A DNA stretch of 29,825 nt from CAZGXM01 sp964529795 (GTDB taxonomy: Bacteria > Bacillota > JADQBR01). The position numbers were made by a program, and so were the translations under genes. The notes under the pieces are model-generated. The model was given only the letters and a program-made list of their open reading frames with translations. It was not told the origin of the DNA and did no database searches. The stretch lies in contig CAZGXM010000031.1 in NCBI GenBank assembly GCA_964529795.1, positions 1 to 29,825 on the forward strand, read 5' to 3'. Positions 7,584 through 14,294 of the stretch are shown one piece after another; position 1 is the first letter of the stretch; each line of letters opens with the position of its first letter.

Positions 7584-8915
7584 TTAAAACATGGTCAGGT
7601 AGTTGTCCAACTCCCACTGGTTGACTTGAATTCTGTAACGGTCCCATTCCATTTGTTTGGCTTCAATAAAACAGTTAAAAATATGCTCGCCCAGAGCGTT
7701 TTTCATCACTTCGTTATTTTCCAGTTCTGCCAGAGCTTCTTCCAAACTGCCGGGAAGGCTGACAATACCGTTCTTAACCCGTTGTTCGGCATTCATTTCG
7801 TAAATATTTTGATTGACCGGCACCGGCGCCTCAATCTTGTTTTTAATACCGTCCAGCCCGGCCTTTAACATCACAGCTATGGCCAGGTAGGGGTTACAGG
7901 ACGGGTCGGGGTTGCGCAGTTCTACCCGGGTACCGACGCCGCGGCGGGCAGGAATACGAACCATCGGACTACGGTTTTGTGCAGACCAAGCCACGTAAAC
8001 CGGCGCTTCATACCCTGGTACCAATCTTTTGTAAGAATTTACCGTAGGGTTGGTAATGGCCGCCATGGCCCGGGCATGTTTGATCAAGCCGCCAATATAG
8101 TAATAAGCGTCATCACTTAACTCCAGGTCACCGTTGGGATCATAAAAGGCATTGCTGCCTTTTTTAAACAGTGACTGGTTGCAGTGCATCCCAGAACCAT
8201 TGATACCCGCGATAGGTTTGGGCATAAATGTGGCATGCAGCCCGTGGCGCTGGGCCAAGGTACGTACCACATATTTGAAGGTCATGATATTATCCGCTGT
8301 GGTCAAAGCGTCATCATACTTAAAATCAATTTCGTGCTGACCGGGGGCCACTTCATGGTGTGAAGCCTCTATCTCAAAACCCAACTGCTGCAAAGTCAGT
8401 ACCATGTCCCGGCGGGCATTTTCCCCCTGATCTACCGGTGTCAAATCGAAATATCCGGCCTTGTCGTGAGTTTCCAGCGTCGGTTTGCCGTTTTGATCGG
8501 TATGGAAGAGGAAAAATTCGGCCTCGGGGCCGACATTCATGGTGTACCCCATTTCTTTGGCCTCGGCAATGACCTTTTTAAGAGTATTACGCGGGCAGCC
8601 GCTGAAAGGAGTCCCGTCCGGATTGTAGACATCACAAATCAGCCTGGCCACCGCACCTTGCTGGGGGCGCCAGGGGAAAATCACAAATGTACCGGGGTCC
8701 GGTTTTAAATACATGTCTGATTCTTCAATGCGCACAAAACCTTCAATGGACGAACCGTCAAACATCAGTTCACCGTCCAGAGCCTTTTCCAACTGATGCC
8801 TTGTAATGGCAACGTTTTTCAGCACTCCGAAAATATCGGTAAACTGCAAGCGAATAAACTGCACATCCCACTCTTTCGTCTTCTCCAAAATCTCACTTTT
8901 CGTATCCGGTATCAT
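7584..8915 (-). CDS. glnA: Glutamine synthetase type I (GSI-alpha)
   Basis: A 443-aa glutamine synthetase making glutamine from glutamate, ammonia and ATP. Family signatures are present in order: FDGSSIEGFVRIEESDMYLKPD (beta-grasp and latch loop), GPEAEFFLF (metal ligands), HHEVAPGQHEIDFKY, NGSGMHCNQSLF and the NRSPMVRIPA arginine loop. Length and the lack of the extended adenylylation region fit the Gram-positive GSI-alpha type. The start is ATG 8915 with AGGAGG 8 nt upstream. A longer frame to 8999 would read through the leader terminator. Its 5' leader carries an ANTAR hairpin pair and a terminator, so expression is probably set by antitermination. The glutaminase gene lies downstream in the same direction. 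Confidence 0.95.
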   Translation of the reverse strand: MIPDTKSEILEKTKEWDVQFIRLQFTDIFGVLKNVAITRHQLEKALDGELMFDGSSIEGFVRIEESDMYLKPDPGTFVIFPWRPQQGAVARLICDVYNPDGTPFSGCPRNTLKKVIAEAKEMGYTMNVGPEAEFFLFHTDQNGKPTLETHDKAGYFDLTPVDQGENARRDMVLTLQQLGFEIEASHHEVAPGQHEIDFKYDDALTTADNIMTFKYVVRTLAQRHGLHATFMPKPIAGINGSGMHCNQSLFKKGSNAFYDPNGDLELSDDAYYYIGGLIKHARAMAAITNPTVNSYKRLVPGYEAPVYVAWSAQNRSPMVRIPARRGVGTRVELRNPDPSCNPYLAIAVMLKAGLDGIKNKIEAPVPVNQNIYEMNAEQRVKNGIVSLPGSLEEALAELENNEVMKNALGEHIFNCFIEAKQMEWDRYRIQVNQWELDNYLTMF

Positions 8916-8956
8916 AACTTGACCTCCTATAATTCTTGAAATAAATAAGCGGATGG

Positions 8957-9018
8957 AAAAAAACAAAAAAGGCATCCAAAAACACGGGTGTCGATACACC
9001 CCTGCTTGGAACGCCTTT
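8957..9018 (-). terminator. Conditional terminator in the glnA leader
   Basis: On the minus strand AAAGGCGTTCCAA (9006-9018) pairs with TTGGATGCCTTT (8968-8979) with one bulge. An inner GGGTGT-ATCG-ACACCC hairpin sits within it, and TTTTTT-G-TTTTTTT follows. Its 5' half uses the loop and 3' half of ANTAR hairpin 2, so the two folds exclude each other. Read-through is needed to reach glnA. Confidence 0.85.
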
Positions 9019-9054
9019 GCCCCAAGTACATAAAGCAGACCCCGTTGCCTGCTT
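9005..9054 (-). promoter_or_regulatory. ANTAR target element in the glnA leader
   Basis: There are two tandem hairpins on the minus strand. Hairpin 1 (9033-9054) has an 8-bp stem AAGCAGGC/GTCTGCTT with loop AACGGG. Hairpin 2 (9005-9026) has an 8-bp stem CTTGGGGC/GTTCCAAG with loop AAAGGC. A 6-nt linker separates them. Both hexaloops have A at position 1 and G at position 4, the known ANTAR-binding rule. The ANTAR protein gene ends only about 130 bp upstream. Confidence 0.88.
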
Positions 9055-9071
9055 ATTCTTTAATTTGTTTG

Positions 9072-9100
9072 ATTGTACCATTAACAACGGGAGTACTCAA
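9072..9100 (-). promoter_or_regulatory. glnA promoter
   Basis: TTGAGT (9095-9100), a 17-nt spacer and TACAAT (9072-9077) on the minus strand. It sits between the ANTAR gene terminator and the first ANTAR hairpin, so the leader RNA begins close to hairpin 1. Confidence 0.8.
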
Positions 9101-9153
9101 GAAGCAAATTTAATGTATACAATATTTCCAGATTTTAAAATGATACCAAAAAA

Positions 9154-9180
9154 GAAAAATTCAGGATATCTTTCCTGAAT
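9154..9180 (-). terminator. Terminator of the ANTAR regulator gene
   Basis: A perfect 8-bp stem (ATTCAGGA/TCCTGAAT, 9159-9180) with a 6-nt loop, followed on the minus strand by TTTTCTTTTTT. It starts 5 nt after the ANTAR gene end and separates it from the glnA promoter. Confidence 0.85.
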
Positions 9181-9184
9181 TAAC

Positions 9185-9766
9185 TTAACTTCCCAGGTCA
9201 TGGGCAAGAATAATCGCTTCTGCCACCTGGCGCATGGAAATACATTTGTTCATACTTTGGTTTCGCATCAATTTATAGGCCTGAGCTTCACTGATACTTT
9301 TGGTTTCCATCAGAATTCCTTTTGCCCGTTCCACCACTTTCCTCGTTTCCAAAGTTTCTTTGAGAGTGGCAATTTCTTTTTCTAATTGTTGAATGCGTTG
9401 GAAATTGTTAAGTGCAATGCCCATACTGGAAACCAAGTTGGTATCAGTTACCGGCTTTATCAACCAGGAAATCAGCCAGGGTTCCTGCTCTTTTCCCATA
9501 TGTTCCCGCTGCCAGTTATTCAGCAGCACCACCGAAGGGGCTATGTTATCCTCATAGGCAATCTTGGCAATTTCCATTCCGCTCAGTCCTGGTAAATCAA
9601 CATCTACAATAATCAAATTTGGCAGCGTAGCCCTGATAGTTCTGATAGCAGAGTTACCGTCCGATGCCTCCCCTACAATTTGATAACCCTCATGAACAAG
9701 CACTTGCTTTATCTTGTCTAAAAGTCTTTTCTCTTTTGCTGCAACGAAAACTTTGGATCTAAACAT
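9185..9766 (-). CDS. ANTAR-domain antitermination regulator with degenerate receiver
   Basis: A 193-aa protein of the AmiR/NasT/EutV class, which binds nascent mRNA and blocks terminator formation. Residues 1-118 form a response-regulator fold. D55 (IVDVDLPG) and K104 remain, but the acidic Mg-binding pair is replaced (VFVAAKE) and the switch Thr/Ser is N83 or N84. A coiled linker at about 123-142 leads into the ANTAR three-helix domain (about 135-190; RKVVERAKGILM, AYKLMRNQSMNKCISMRQVAEAI). The start is ATG 9766 after GGAGGG. It has its own promoter and an ANTAR element in its leader, so it probably regulates itself. It likely controls glnA, amt-glnK and the amidotransferase-nadE operon. The signal is unknown: the receiver looks unfit for ordinary phosphorylation, so a protein partner or ligand is more likely. 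Confidence 0.93.
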   Translation of the reverse strand: MFRSKVFVAAKEKRLLDKIKQVLVHEGYQIVGEASDGNSAIRTIRATLPNLIIVDVDLPGLSGMEIAKIAYEDNIAPSVVLLNNWQREHMGKEQEPWLISWLIKPVTDTNLVSSMGIALNNFQRIQQLEKEIATLKETLETRKVVERAKGILMETKSISEAQAYKLMRNQSMNKCISMRQVAEAIILAHDLGS

Positions 9767-9825
9767 AATGAGCCCTCCGAGTTTAATCCACTAGATAGTC
9801 TATGCAAAAACGAAAATATCCACTG

Positions 9826-9865
9826 AAAAAATACAAATAAAACCCCACCAGAAAATCTGATGAGG
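9826..9865 (-). terminator. Conditional terminator in the ANTAR gene leader
   Basis: On the minus strand CCTCATCAG (9857-9865) pairs with CTGGTGGGG (9843-9851) over 9 bp with two G-U pairs, followed by TTTTATTTGTATTTTTT. The 5' arm shares positions 9863-9865 with ANTAR hairpin 2, so the folds compete. Confidence 0.78.
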
Positions 9866-9897
9866 ACACCATTGCCCTGTCAAAAGCCATTTTTCAA
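9863..9897 (-). promoter_or_regulatory. ANTAR target element in the ANTAR gene's own leader
   Basis: Hairpin 1 (9880-9897) has stem TTGAAA/TTTTGA (with G-U pairs) and loop AATGGC. Hairpin 2 (9863-9878) has stem AGGGC/GTCCT and loop AATGGT. The linker is 1 nt. Both loops obey the A1/G4 rule and a terminator overlaps hairpin 2. This implies that the regulator promotes its own read-through. The stem of hairpin 1 is weak, which lowers confidence slightly. Confidence 0.75.
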
Positions 9898-9907
9898 TTT
9901 TAGATAC

Positions 9908-9936
9908 ATTATCTTCAAAAATCCGTTATCTGTCAA
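9908..9936 (-). promoter_or_regulatory. Promoter of the ANTAR regulator gene
   Basis: TTGACA (9931-9936), a 17-nt spacer and GATAAT (9908-9913) on the minus strand. Transcription would begin just before ANTAR hairpin 1 at 9897. Confidence 0.8.
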
Positions 9937-10097
9937 GATTAAACACAAAAAATATTATGTATACTTGGAACCTTCGGGTATCACCTTTGGTTTTTTCGGT
10001 TACCATGCACGGGACAAAACTCACCTGCATAGGTTGCAGTTGAGAATGATATTTCTTATCTTTAAAAAATATTCTCAATAAAAGGGGGGTTCGGTAA

Positions 10098-11942
10098 ATG
10101 TGTGGTATTGCAGGATGGGTGGATTGGCACAGGGATCTAACCCAAGAACAGGACACATTGTTAAAGATGGGAGCCACTTTGTCCCCACGTGGTCCGGATG
10201 ACACGGGTATCTGGCTTTCCCCCGATGCAGGTTTTGCTCACCGGCGCCTGGTGGTAATCGACCCCGAAGGTGGCAAACAACCCATGACCCGTAGCAAGGG
10301 CGTCAAAGCGTACACGGTGGTATACAACGGTGAACTGTATAATACGCCGGAATTACGGCGGGAACTGGCAAACCGGGGTTATCAATTTCAAGGGCATTCA
10401 GATACGGAAGTACTGCTTCTTTCTTTCCTGGAATGGGGGCCCAAATGCGTAGAACATTTCAACGGTATATTTGCCTTCGCTGTCTGGGATAAAACCGGGC
10501 AAAGCCTGTTTCTTGCCCGGGACCGTCTGGGGGTAAAACCTTTGTTCTTTGCCCCACTTGAAAATGGCCTGCTGTTTGGCTCGGAATTGAAGGCTCTTTT
10601 GGTACACCCGGCAATGCAACCGCAGGTGGATGAAGAAGGCCTGGCGGAAATAATTGCGCTGGGTCCGGCGCGGACACCGGGACACGCAATTTTTCGGGGT
10701 ATTGAAGAACTTAAGCCCGGATACTGGCTCACTTTTGACAGGCACGGCCTCCGCCAGTATCACTATTGGAAACTGGAAAGCCAAGAGCATACTGACAACT
10801 TAAATACTACTATTGAACGGGTTTATTGGCTGTTAAAGGATGCCGTGGAGCGACAGCTGGTATCCGATGTACCTGTCTGCACCCTGCTTTCCGGGGGACT
10901 GGATTCCAGCGCCTTGTCAGCTTTTGCAGCCAACTATTACAGGGAAAATATCAGGGAGCAGCTTCACACTTACTCCATCGATTATGTAAATAACGACAAA
11001 TATTTTCAAACCAATGACTTTCAACCCAACTCAGATTCCTCCTGGATACCGCTGATCTCAGGCTTTCTCGGTACAAATCACCACTATGTCCGGCTCGATA
11101 CCCCGGAGTTGGTAAGTTCACTGACCGCTGCCGTAACTGCCAGGGACTTGCCGGGGATGGCGGATATTGATTCATCCCTTTACCTTTTCTGCCGGGAAAT
11201 CAAAAAGGGTGCCACGGTAGCACTGTCCGGTGAATGCGCTGATGAAATTTTCGGCGGTTACCCCTGGTTCTACCGGGATGAAGCATTAACTGCAGACACT
11301 TTCCCCTGGATGCGCATGCAGGAAACACGGCTGAGTTTTTTTTCACCGGAACTGGTGGAAAAGATTCGCGCCAGGGAATACCTGGCCTCACGTTACCAAG
11401 AAGCACTAAATGAAACCCCGTTGCTTCCCGGAGAAAACCAAAAACAGGTAAAAATGCGCCAGATGCTTTATTTGACCTTGACCCGCTGGATGCCCATACT
11501 TCTAGACCGGAAAGACCGCATGAGCATGGCGGTGGGATTGGAGGTAAGGGTGCCGTACTGCGACCACCGGTTGGTAGCATATACCTGGAATATACCCTGG
11601 GAAATGAAAAATTACGGCAACCGGGAAAAAGGTATCCTGCGCCGAGCGCTGGCAGACATCTTGCCCAGCGGCGTGATTTACCGGAAAAAAAGCCCTTACC
11701 CCAAAACCCATAATCCTTCTTACTTGGCCGCAGTAAGCAATTGGATGCAACAGATACTCGCTGACTCCTCTTCACCTTTGCTGCCGTTAATCAATAAAGA
11801 AGCTGTTCAGAACCTGGCCAACTCGCAAGGTGAGAAAATAAATCTCCCCTGGTTTGGTCAACTCATGAGCGGCCCGCAACTCCTGGCCTACCTGATCCAA
11901 ATTGACCTTTGGCTACGGCAGTACAGGGTGCAAATCGTCTAA
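10098..11942 (+). CDS. asnB: Asparagine synthase (glutamine-hydrolysing), AsnB type
   Basis: A 614-aa enzyme that amidates aspartate with ATP and glutamine. The N-terminus MCGIAGWVD gives the class II glutaminase nucleophile C2, followed by SPRGPDDTG, AHRRL and VYNGELYN. The C-terminal ATP-pyrophosphatase domain has the PP-loop LLSGGLDSS (S265 onward) and the downstream ALSGECADEIFGGYPWFYR motif. Length is typical for AsnB. The start ATG 10098 follows AAAGGGGGG. It is the only plus-strand gene among the nitrogen genes and converges on glnK. In its 5' region (9940-10097) I find no ANTAR hairpin pair and only weak promoter matches, so its control appears to differ from its neighbours. Confidence 0.93.
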   Translation: MCGIAGWVDWHRDLTQEQDTLLKMGATLSPRGPDDTGIWLSPDAGFAHRRLVVIDPEGGKQPMTRSKGVKAYTVVYNGELYNTPELRRELANRGYQFQGHSDTEVLLLSFLEWGPKCVEHFNGIFAFAVWDKTGQSLFLARDRLGVKPLFFAPLENGLLFGSELKALLVHPAMQPQVDEEGLAEIIALGPARTPGHAIFRGIEELKPGYWLTFDRHGLRQYHYWKLESQEHTDNLNTTIERVYWLLKDAVERQLVSDVPVCTLLSGGLDSSALSAFAANYYRENIREQLHTYSIDYVNNDKYFQTNDFQPNSDSSWIPLISGFLGTNHHYVRLDTPELVSSLTAAVTARDLPGMADIDSSLYLFCREIKKGATVALSGECADEIFGGYPWFYRDEALTADTFPWMRMQETRLSFFSPELVEKIRAREYLASRYQEALNETPLLPGENQKQVKMRQMLYLTLTRWMPILLDRKDRMSMAVGLEVRVPYCDHRLVAYTWNIPWEMKNYGNREKGILRRALADILPSGVIYRKKSPYPKTHNPSYLAAVSNWMQQILADSSSPLLPLINKEAVQNLANSQGEKINLPWFGQLMSGPQLLAYLIQIDLWLRQYRVQIV

Positions 11943-11947
11943 CATCC

Positions 11948-11985
11948 AAAAAAATCTCCCTGATATGAAACCAGGGAGATTTTCA
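11948..11985. terminator. Bidirectional terminator between asnB and glnK
   Basis: A 12-bp perfect stem (AAAATCTCCCTG 11951-11962 with CAGGGAGATTTT 11972-11983) has a 9-nt loop. The plus strand continues with T-rich sequence and the minus strand ends in seven Ts. It serves the two convergent genes. Confidence 0.9.
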
Positions 11986-11991
11986 CTTTCT

Positions 11992-12330
11992 TTAGATAGC
12001 CGCCTCGCCCACCTCGCCGGTGCGAATCCGCACGGCATTTTCCAGCGGGCATATAAATACCTTCCCGTCACCAATCTTTCCTGTACGTGCCTTTTCAATA
12101 ATCGTAGCTACTATTTCCTCCACCCGTTCATTGTCAACCACCGCTTCAATTTTTACCTTTGGCAAAAGGTCAATGGTATATTGACTGCCACGATAAACTT
12201 CCGTCTTTCCCTTCTGCTCTCCACAGCCAATAACATGGGTAACGGTCAGTCCTTTAATACCGTACTCCCCCAGCGCCTCCTTAACCTCTTCAAATTTGGA
12301 AGGCCTGATGATACATTCGATTTTTTTCAT
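11992..12330 (-). CDS. glnK: PII nitrogen-regulatory protein (GlnK/GlnB family)
   Basis: A 112-aa PII protein that senses 2-oxoglutarate and ATP/ADP and usually gates the ammonium channel. The start MKKIECIIRP is at ATG 12330, with AAGGAGGTG just upstream; a longer frame to 12381 would overlap amt. The T-loop region GEQKGKTEVYRGSQY carries both Y46 and Y51, the tyrosines modified or used in other PII proteins. The C-terminal signature TGKIGDGKVFICPLENAVRIRTGE is intact. It lies 31 nt downstream of amt, the classic amtB-glnK arrangement, so its product likely binds Amt when ammonium is plentiful. It should share the antitermination leader of amt. Confidence 0.95.
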   Translation of the reverse strand: MKKIECIIRPSKFEEVKEALGEYGIKGLTVTHVIGCGEQKGKTEVYRGSQYTIDLLPKVKIEAVVDNERVEEIVATIIEKARTGKIGDGKVFICPLENAVRIRTGEVGEAAI

Positions 12331-12361
12331 TGACGGCACCTCCTTCCTTGTTTTACCGGCC

Positions 12362-13699
12362 CTATTCCACAGTGGGAACATGAGCCCGCATCATAAAGTC
12401 ACCGTATGCTTCAATGGCGTGCTCGCCGATATCCAGTCCGGCAATTTCCTCTTCTTCAGATACTCTCAGACCAATGACCAGGTCAAGAACTTTAAAGAGA
12501 ATAAAAGCTGTAACCATGGTCCACAGAAAAACTGCTGCCACACCGATTGCCTGAACCAGTAGCAAAGTTGCTCCACCACCATAGAATAATCCACCTTCGG
12601 TGGCAAAAAGTCCCACCGCCAAGGTTCCCCAGGTTCCGGAGACGCCGTGAACTGCCACGGCACCCACCGGGTCGTCTATCTTAAGCACTTTTTCAATCAA
12701 TTCCACTGCCACCAGGGTAACCACCCCGGCTATCAAGCCAATTACAATCGCTCCACCGGGACTGACACTGGCACAGCCGGCGGTAATTCCTACCAAACCA
12801 CCCAGGGCACCATTTAAGGTCAAGCTCACATCAGGCTTGCCGTGGCGGGTCCAGGAAAACACCATGGCGGCAAAAGCGCCGGCGGCAGCCGCCAGATTAG
12901 TATTAACTGCAATGGTAGCAATATCGGGAGTGGTGCCGGAAACCGTACTGCCCGGGTTAAAGCCAAACCAGCCAAACCAGAGCAAAAATACGCCCAGGGC
13001 ACCCAGTGTAAGATTGTGAGCGGGAATGGCATTTGGCTTACCGTCGCCACTATATTTACCAACACGAGGACCCAGGATGGCCGCACCCACGAGACCGGCC
13101 CAGCCGCCTACAGAATGGACTACCGTGGAGCCGGCGAAATCGATAAAGCCCAGGTTTGCCAGCCAACCACCGCCCCAGACCCAATGAACAACAACCGGAT
13201 AAATCAGAGCGCTGATAACAATGCTGTAAGCAAAATATGCAACAAACTTTGTGCGCTCGGCCATGGCGCCGGAAACAATAGTTGCCGCGGTGGCACAGAA
13301 CATGGTCTGAAAGATTACAAATGCCATTAGCGGTATTCCCAACCCCAGGTGTGCAAAACTGTCATTAACAAAAAAGCCGGTAGTGCCGAACAAACCACTT
13401 TGACTTACACCAAAGGCCAGGCCAAAGCCAACAATCCAGAAAACAAGACTGCCTACAGCAAAGTCCATAAAGTTTTTCATGATGATGTTAGCAGCATTTT
13501 TGGCCCGGGTGAAACCGGCCTCCACCATGGCAAACCCGGCCTGCATGATCATAACCAGGAACGCTGCAATTAAAGTCCAGACAGTATCTATAGCTGTGGC
13601 ATTACTTGCAGCGGTAGCGCCGTCCCCCGCAAGAACCGTTGCCGGTAAAAGCAACAAGCCCAAAAGTAATAATAGAAAAAACAACATTACCCTTCTCAT
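12362..13699 (-). CDS. amt: Ammonium transporter (Amt family)
   Basis: A 445-aa membrane protein that conducts ammonium/ammonia. An N-terminal signal segment (about residues 1-24, rich in Leu and ending TVLAG) precedes the usual eleven-helix Amt body. Family motifs include FAMVEAGFTRAKNAANIIMKNFMD, WVWGGGWLANLGFIDFAGSTVVHSVGG (first pore histidine region) and AVHGVSGTWGTLAVGLFA (second pore histidine region). The start is ATG 13699 with GGAGAGGAG upstream. glnK follows. The 340-nt leader holds three ANTAR hairpin pairs and three terminator-like hairpins, so expression is expected to be tightly off unless the antiterminator is active. Confidence 0.95.
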   Translation of the reverse strand: MRRVMLFFLLLLLGLLLLPATVLAGDGATAASNATAIDTVWTLIAAFLVMIMQAGFAMVEAGFTRAKNAANIIMKNFMDFAVGSLVFWIVGFGLAFGVSQSGLFGTTGFFVNDSFAHLGLGIPLMAFVIFQTMFCATAATIVSGAMAERTKFVAYFAYSIVISALIYPVVVHWVWGGGWLANLGFIDFAGSTVVHSVGGWAGLVGAAILGPRVGKYSGDGKPNAIPAHNLTLGALGVFLLWFGWFGFNPGSTVSGTTPDIATIAVNTNLAAAAGAFAAMVFSWTRHGKPDVSLTLNGALGGLVGITAGCASVSPGGAIVIGLIAGVVTLVAVELIEKVLKIDDPVGAVAVHGVSGTWGTLAVGLFATEGGLFYGGGATLLLVQAIGVAAVFLWTMVTAFILFKVLDLVIGLRVSEEEEIAGLDIGEHAIEAYGDFMMRAHVPTVE

Positions 13700-13803
13700 T
13701 TTCTCCTCTCCTTTCTAAATGTCAGCACAAGTACCACTATCAAAAAATCAGTGCAAATGAATCCCCGGCTGTAAAATCACCTCCCATACCCGTTCAGCCC
13801 GGT

Positions 13804-13850
13804 AAAAAAAACAGGGCGTCACCGAACCGGAAAAAAAGTTCAATGACGCC
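13804..13850 (-). terminator. amt leader terminator 3 (strong)
   Basis: On the minus strand GGCGTCATTGAAC (13838-13850) pairs with GTTCGGTGACGCC (13815-13827) over 13 bp including two G-U pairs, followed by CTG and eight Ts. Its 5' arm overlaps ANTAR hairpin 2 of module 3 (13844-13850). This is the last barrier before the amt start. Confidence 0.9.
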
Positions 13851-13873
13851 ACTGCCAGCGGACCGCTTTGTCC
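13844..13873 (-). promoter_or_regulatory. amt leader ANTAR element, module 3
   Basis: Hairpin 1 (13860-13873) has stem GGAC/GTCC, extendable by a T-G pair, and loop AAAGCG. Hairpin 2 (13844-13857) has stem TGGC/GTCA and loop AGTGGC. The linker is 2 nt. Both loops have A1 and G4. The stems are short, but position relative to terminator 3 matches the other modules. Confidence 0.75.
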
Positions 13874-13915
13874 AATAAAAGAGAAATGCCCCCCATTTTC
13901 AGAAACGGAGGGCAT
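13874..13915 (-). terminator. amt leader terminator 2
   Basis: ATGCCCTCC (13907-13915) pairs with GGGGGGCAT (13886-13894) on the minus strand with one G-U pair, followed by TTCTCTTTTATT. The 5' arm overlaps ANTAR hairpin 2 of module 2 at 13910-13915. Confidence 0.82.
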
Positions 13916-13944
13916 CGTTACCCGGTGTCTGCAACTCTACAGAC
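13910..13944 (-). promoter_or_regulatory. amt leader ANTAR element, module 2
   Basis: Hairpin 1 (13927-13944) has stem GTCTGT/GCAGAC and loop AGAGTT. Hairpin 2 (13910-13923) has stem GGGT/GCCC and loop AACGAT. The linker is 3 nt. Both loops have A1 and G4. Confidence 0.78.
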
Positions 13945-13945
13945 C

Positions 13946-13986
13946 AATAAACCGCAAACGTCCTGTAAACCGTGGTTCACAGGACG
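13946..13986 (-). terminator. amt leader terminator-like hairpin 1 (weak T tract)
   Basis: A 13-bp stem CGTCCTGTGAACC/GGTTTACAGGACG (13959-13986) with one G-U pair. It overlaps ANTAR hairpin 2 of module 1. The following TTTGCGGTTTATT is only moderately T-rich, so this may be a weak terminator or a pause hairpin. Confidence 0.6.
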
Positions 13987-14015
13987 CCATTATCCTCTTG
14001 CAACTTCATTGTTGC
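13981..14015 (-). promoter_or_regulatory. amt leader ANTAR element, module 1
   Basis: Hairpin 1 (14000-14015) has stem GCAAC/GTTGC and loop AATGAA. Hairpin 2 (13981-13996) has stem AGGAT/GTCCT and loop AATGGC. The linker is 3 nt. Both loops have A1 and G4. It is the first structure after the amt promoter. Confidence 0.82.
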
Positions 14016-14046
14016 TGTCATACTGATATTATTGAATTTTGATAGT

Positions 14047-14075
14047 ATTATAACACCACCTGTGGATAAAGTCAA
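14047..14075 (-). promoter_or_regulatory. amt-glnK promoter
   Basis: TTGACT (14070-14075), a 17-nt spacer and a consensus TATAAT (14047-14052) on the minus strand. A near-consensus promoter fits control by attenuation rather than by initiation. Confidence 0.88.
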
Positions 14076-14143
14076 TAACTATCTTGATACGAATTTTCAT
14101 ATGTATACGGGCCTGTTTGTAATACCGTACCCAAGTGGGCCAT
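14072..14143 (-). CDS. Possible 23-aa small protein or gene remnant
   Basis: A short frame starts at ATG 14143 with an AGGAGGTG ribosome site 6 nt upstream and ends in the -35 box of the amt promoter. The peptide begins MAHLGTVLQTGPYTYE and ends in YQDSY. A promoter lies at 14185-14213. From memory the start resembles the first residues of small zinc-ribbon proteins (GTV..TG.Y.C), with Tyr where the first Cys would be, so it may be a truncated remnant. It could equally be a genuine small protein. No function can be assigned. Confidence 0.45.
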   Translation of the reverse strand: MAHLGTVLQTGPYTYENSYQDSY

Positions 14144-14184
14144 CTTTTTCACCTCCTGATTTTTAATTTTTTTCTACCAAGTAG

Positions 14185-14213
14185 ATTATTTCATAAAATC
14201 TATTCACAGTCAA
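14185..14213 (-). promoter_or_regulatory. Promoter upstream of the 23-aa frame
   Basis: TTGACT (14208-14213), a 17-nt spacer and AATAAT (14185-14190) on the minus strand, about 40 nt before the small frame's ATG. The spacing suits a transcript covering the small frame. Confidence 0.55.
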
Positions 14214-14243
14214 TAAATAACTCATTCACTATAGTTATCTATT

Positions 14244-14267
14244 GCGAAAATAGGCGGCTGTCCGCCT
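14244..14267 (-). terminator. Terminator of the kam operon
   Basis: AGGCGG-ACAG-CCGCCT (14252-14267) on the minus strand is followed by ATTTTCGC. It lies 28 nt beyond the kdd stop codon. The T tract is short. Confidence 0.65.
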
Positions 14268-14294
14268 CTTGTTCGGGATTAAATCAACAGGAAT

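Noticed and set aside
8916..8999. A longer glutamine synthetase start at 8999
   Set aside because: It would translate the leader terminator. ATG 8915 has a perfect ribosome site and gives the usual length.
9159..9180. A further hexaloop hairpin (loop AAGATA) right after the ANTAR gene, as a possible extra ANTAR site
   Set aside because: G is at loop position 3 rather than 4, there is no second hairpin, and a T run follows directly. It is an ordinary terminator.
10036..10052. CTGCA-TAGGT-TGCAG hairpin before asnB as an ANTAR hairpin
   Set aside because: The loop has five bases and there is no partner hairpin or terminator, so it does not fit the motif.
10045..10076. Fur-box-like sequence before asnB (GAGAATGATATTTCTTATC, 15 of 19 matches to the consensus by eye)
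   Set aside because: The region is very AT-rich, asnB is not a usual iron-regulated gene, and no second site or fur gene is present. A chance match is likely.
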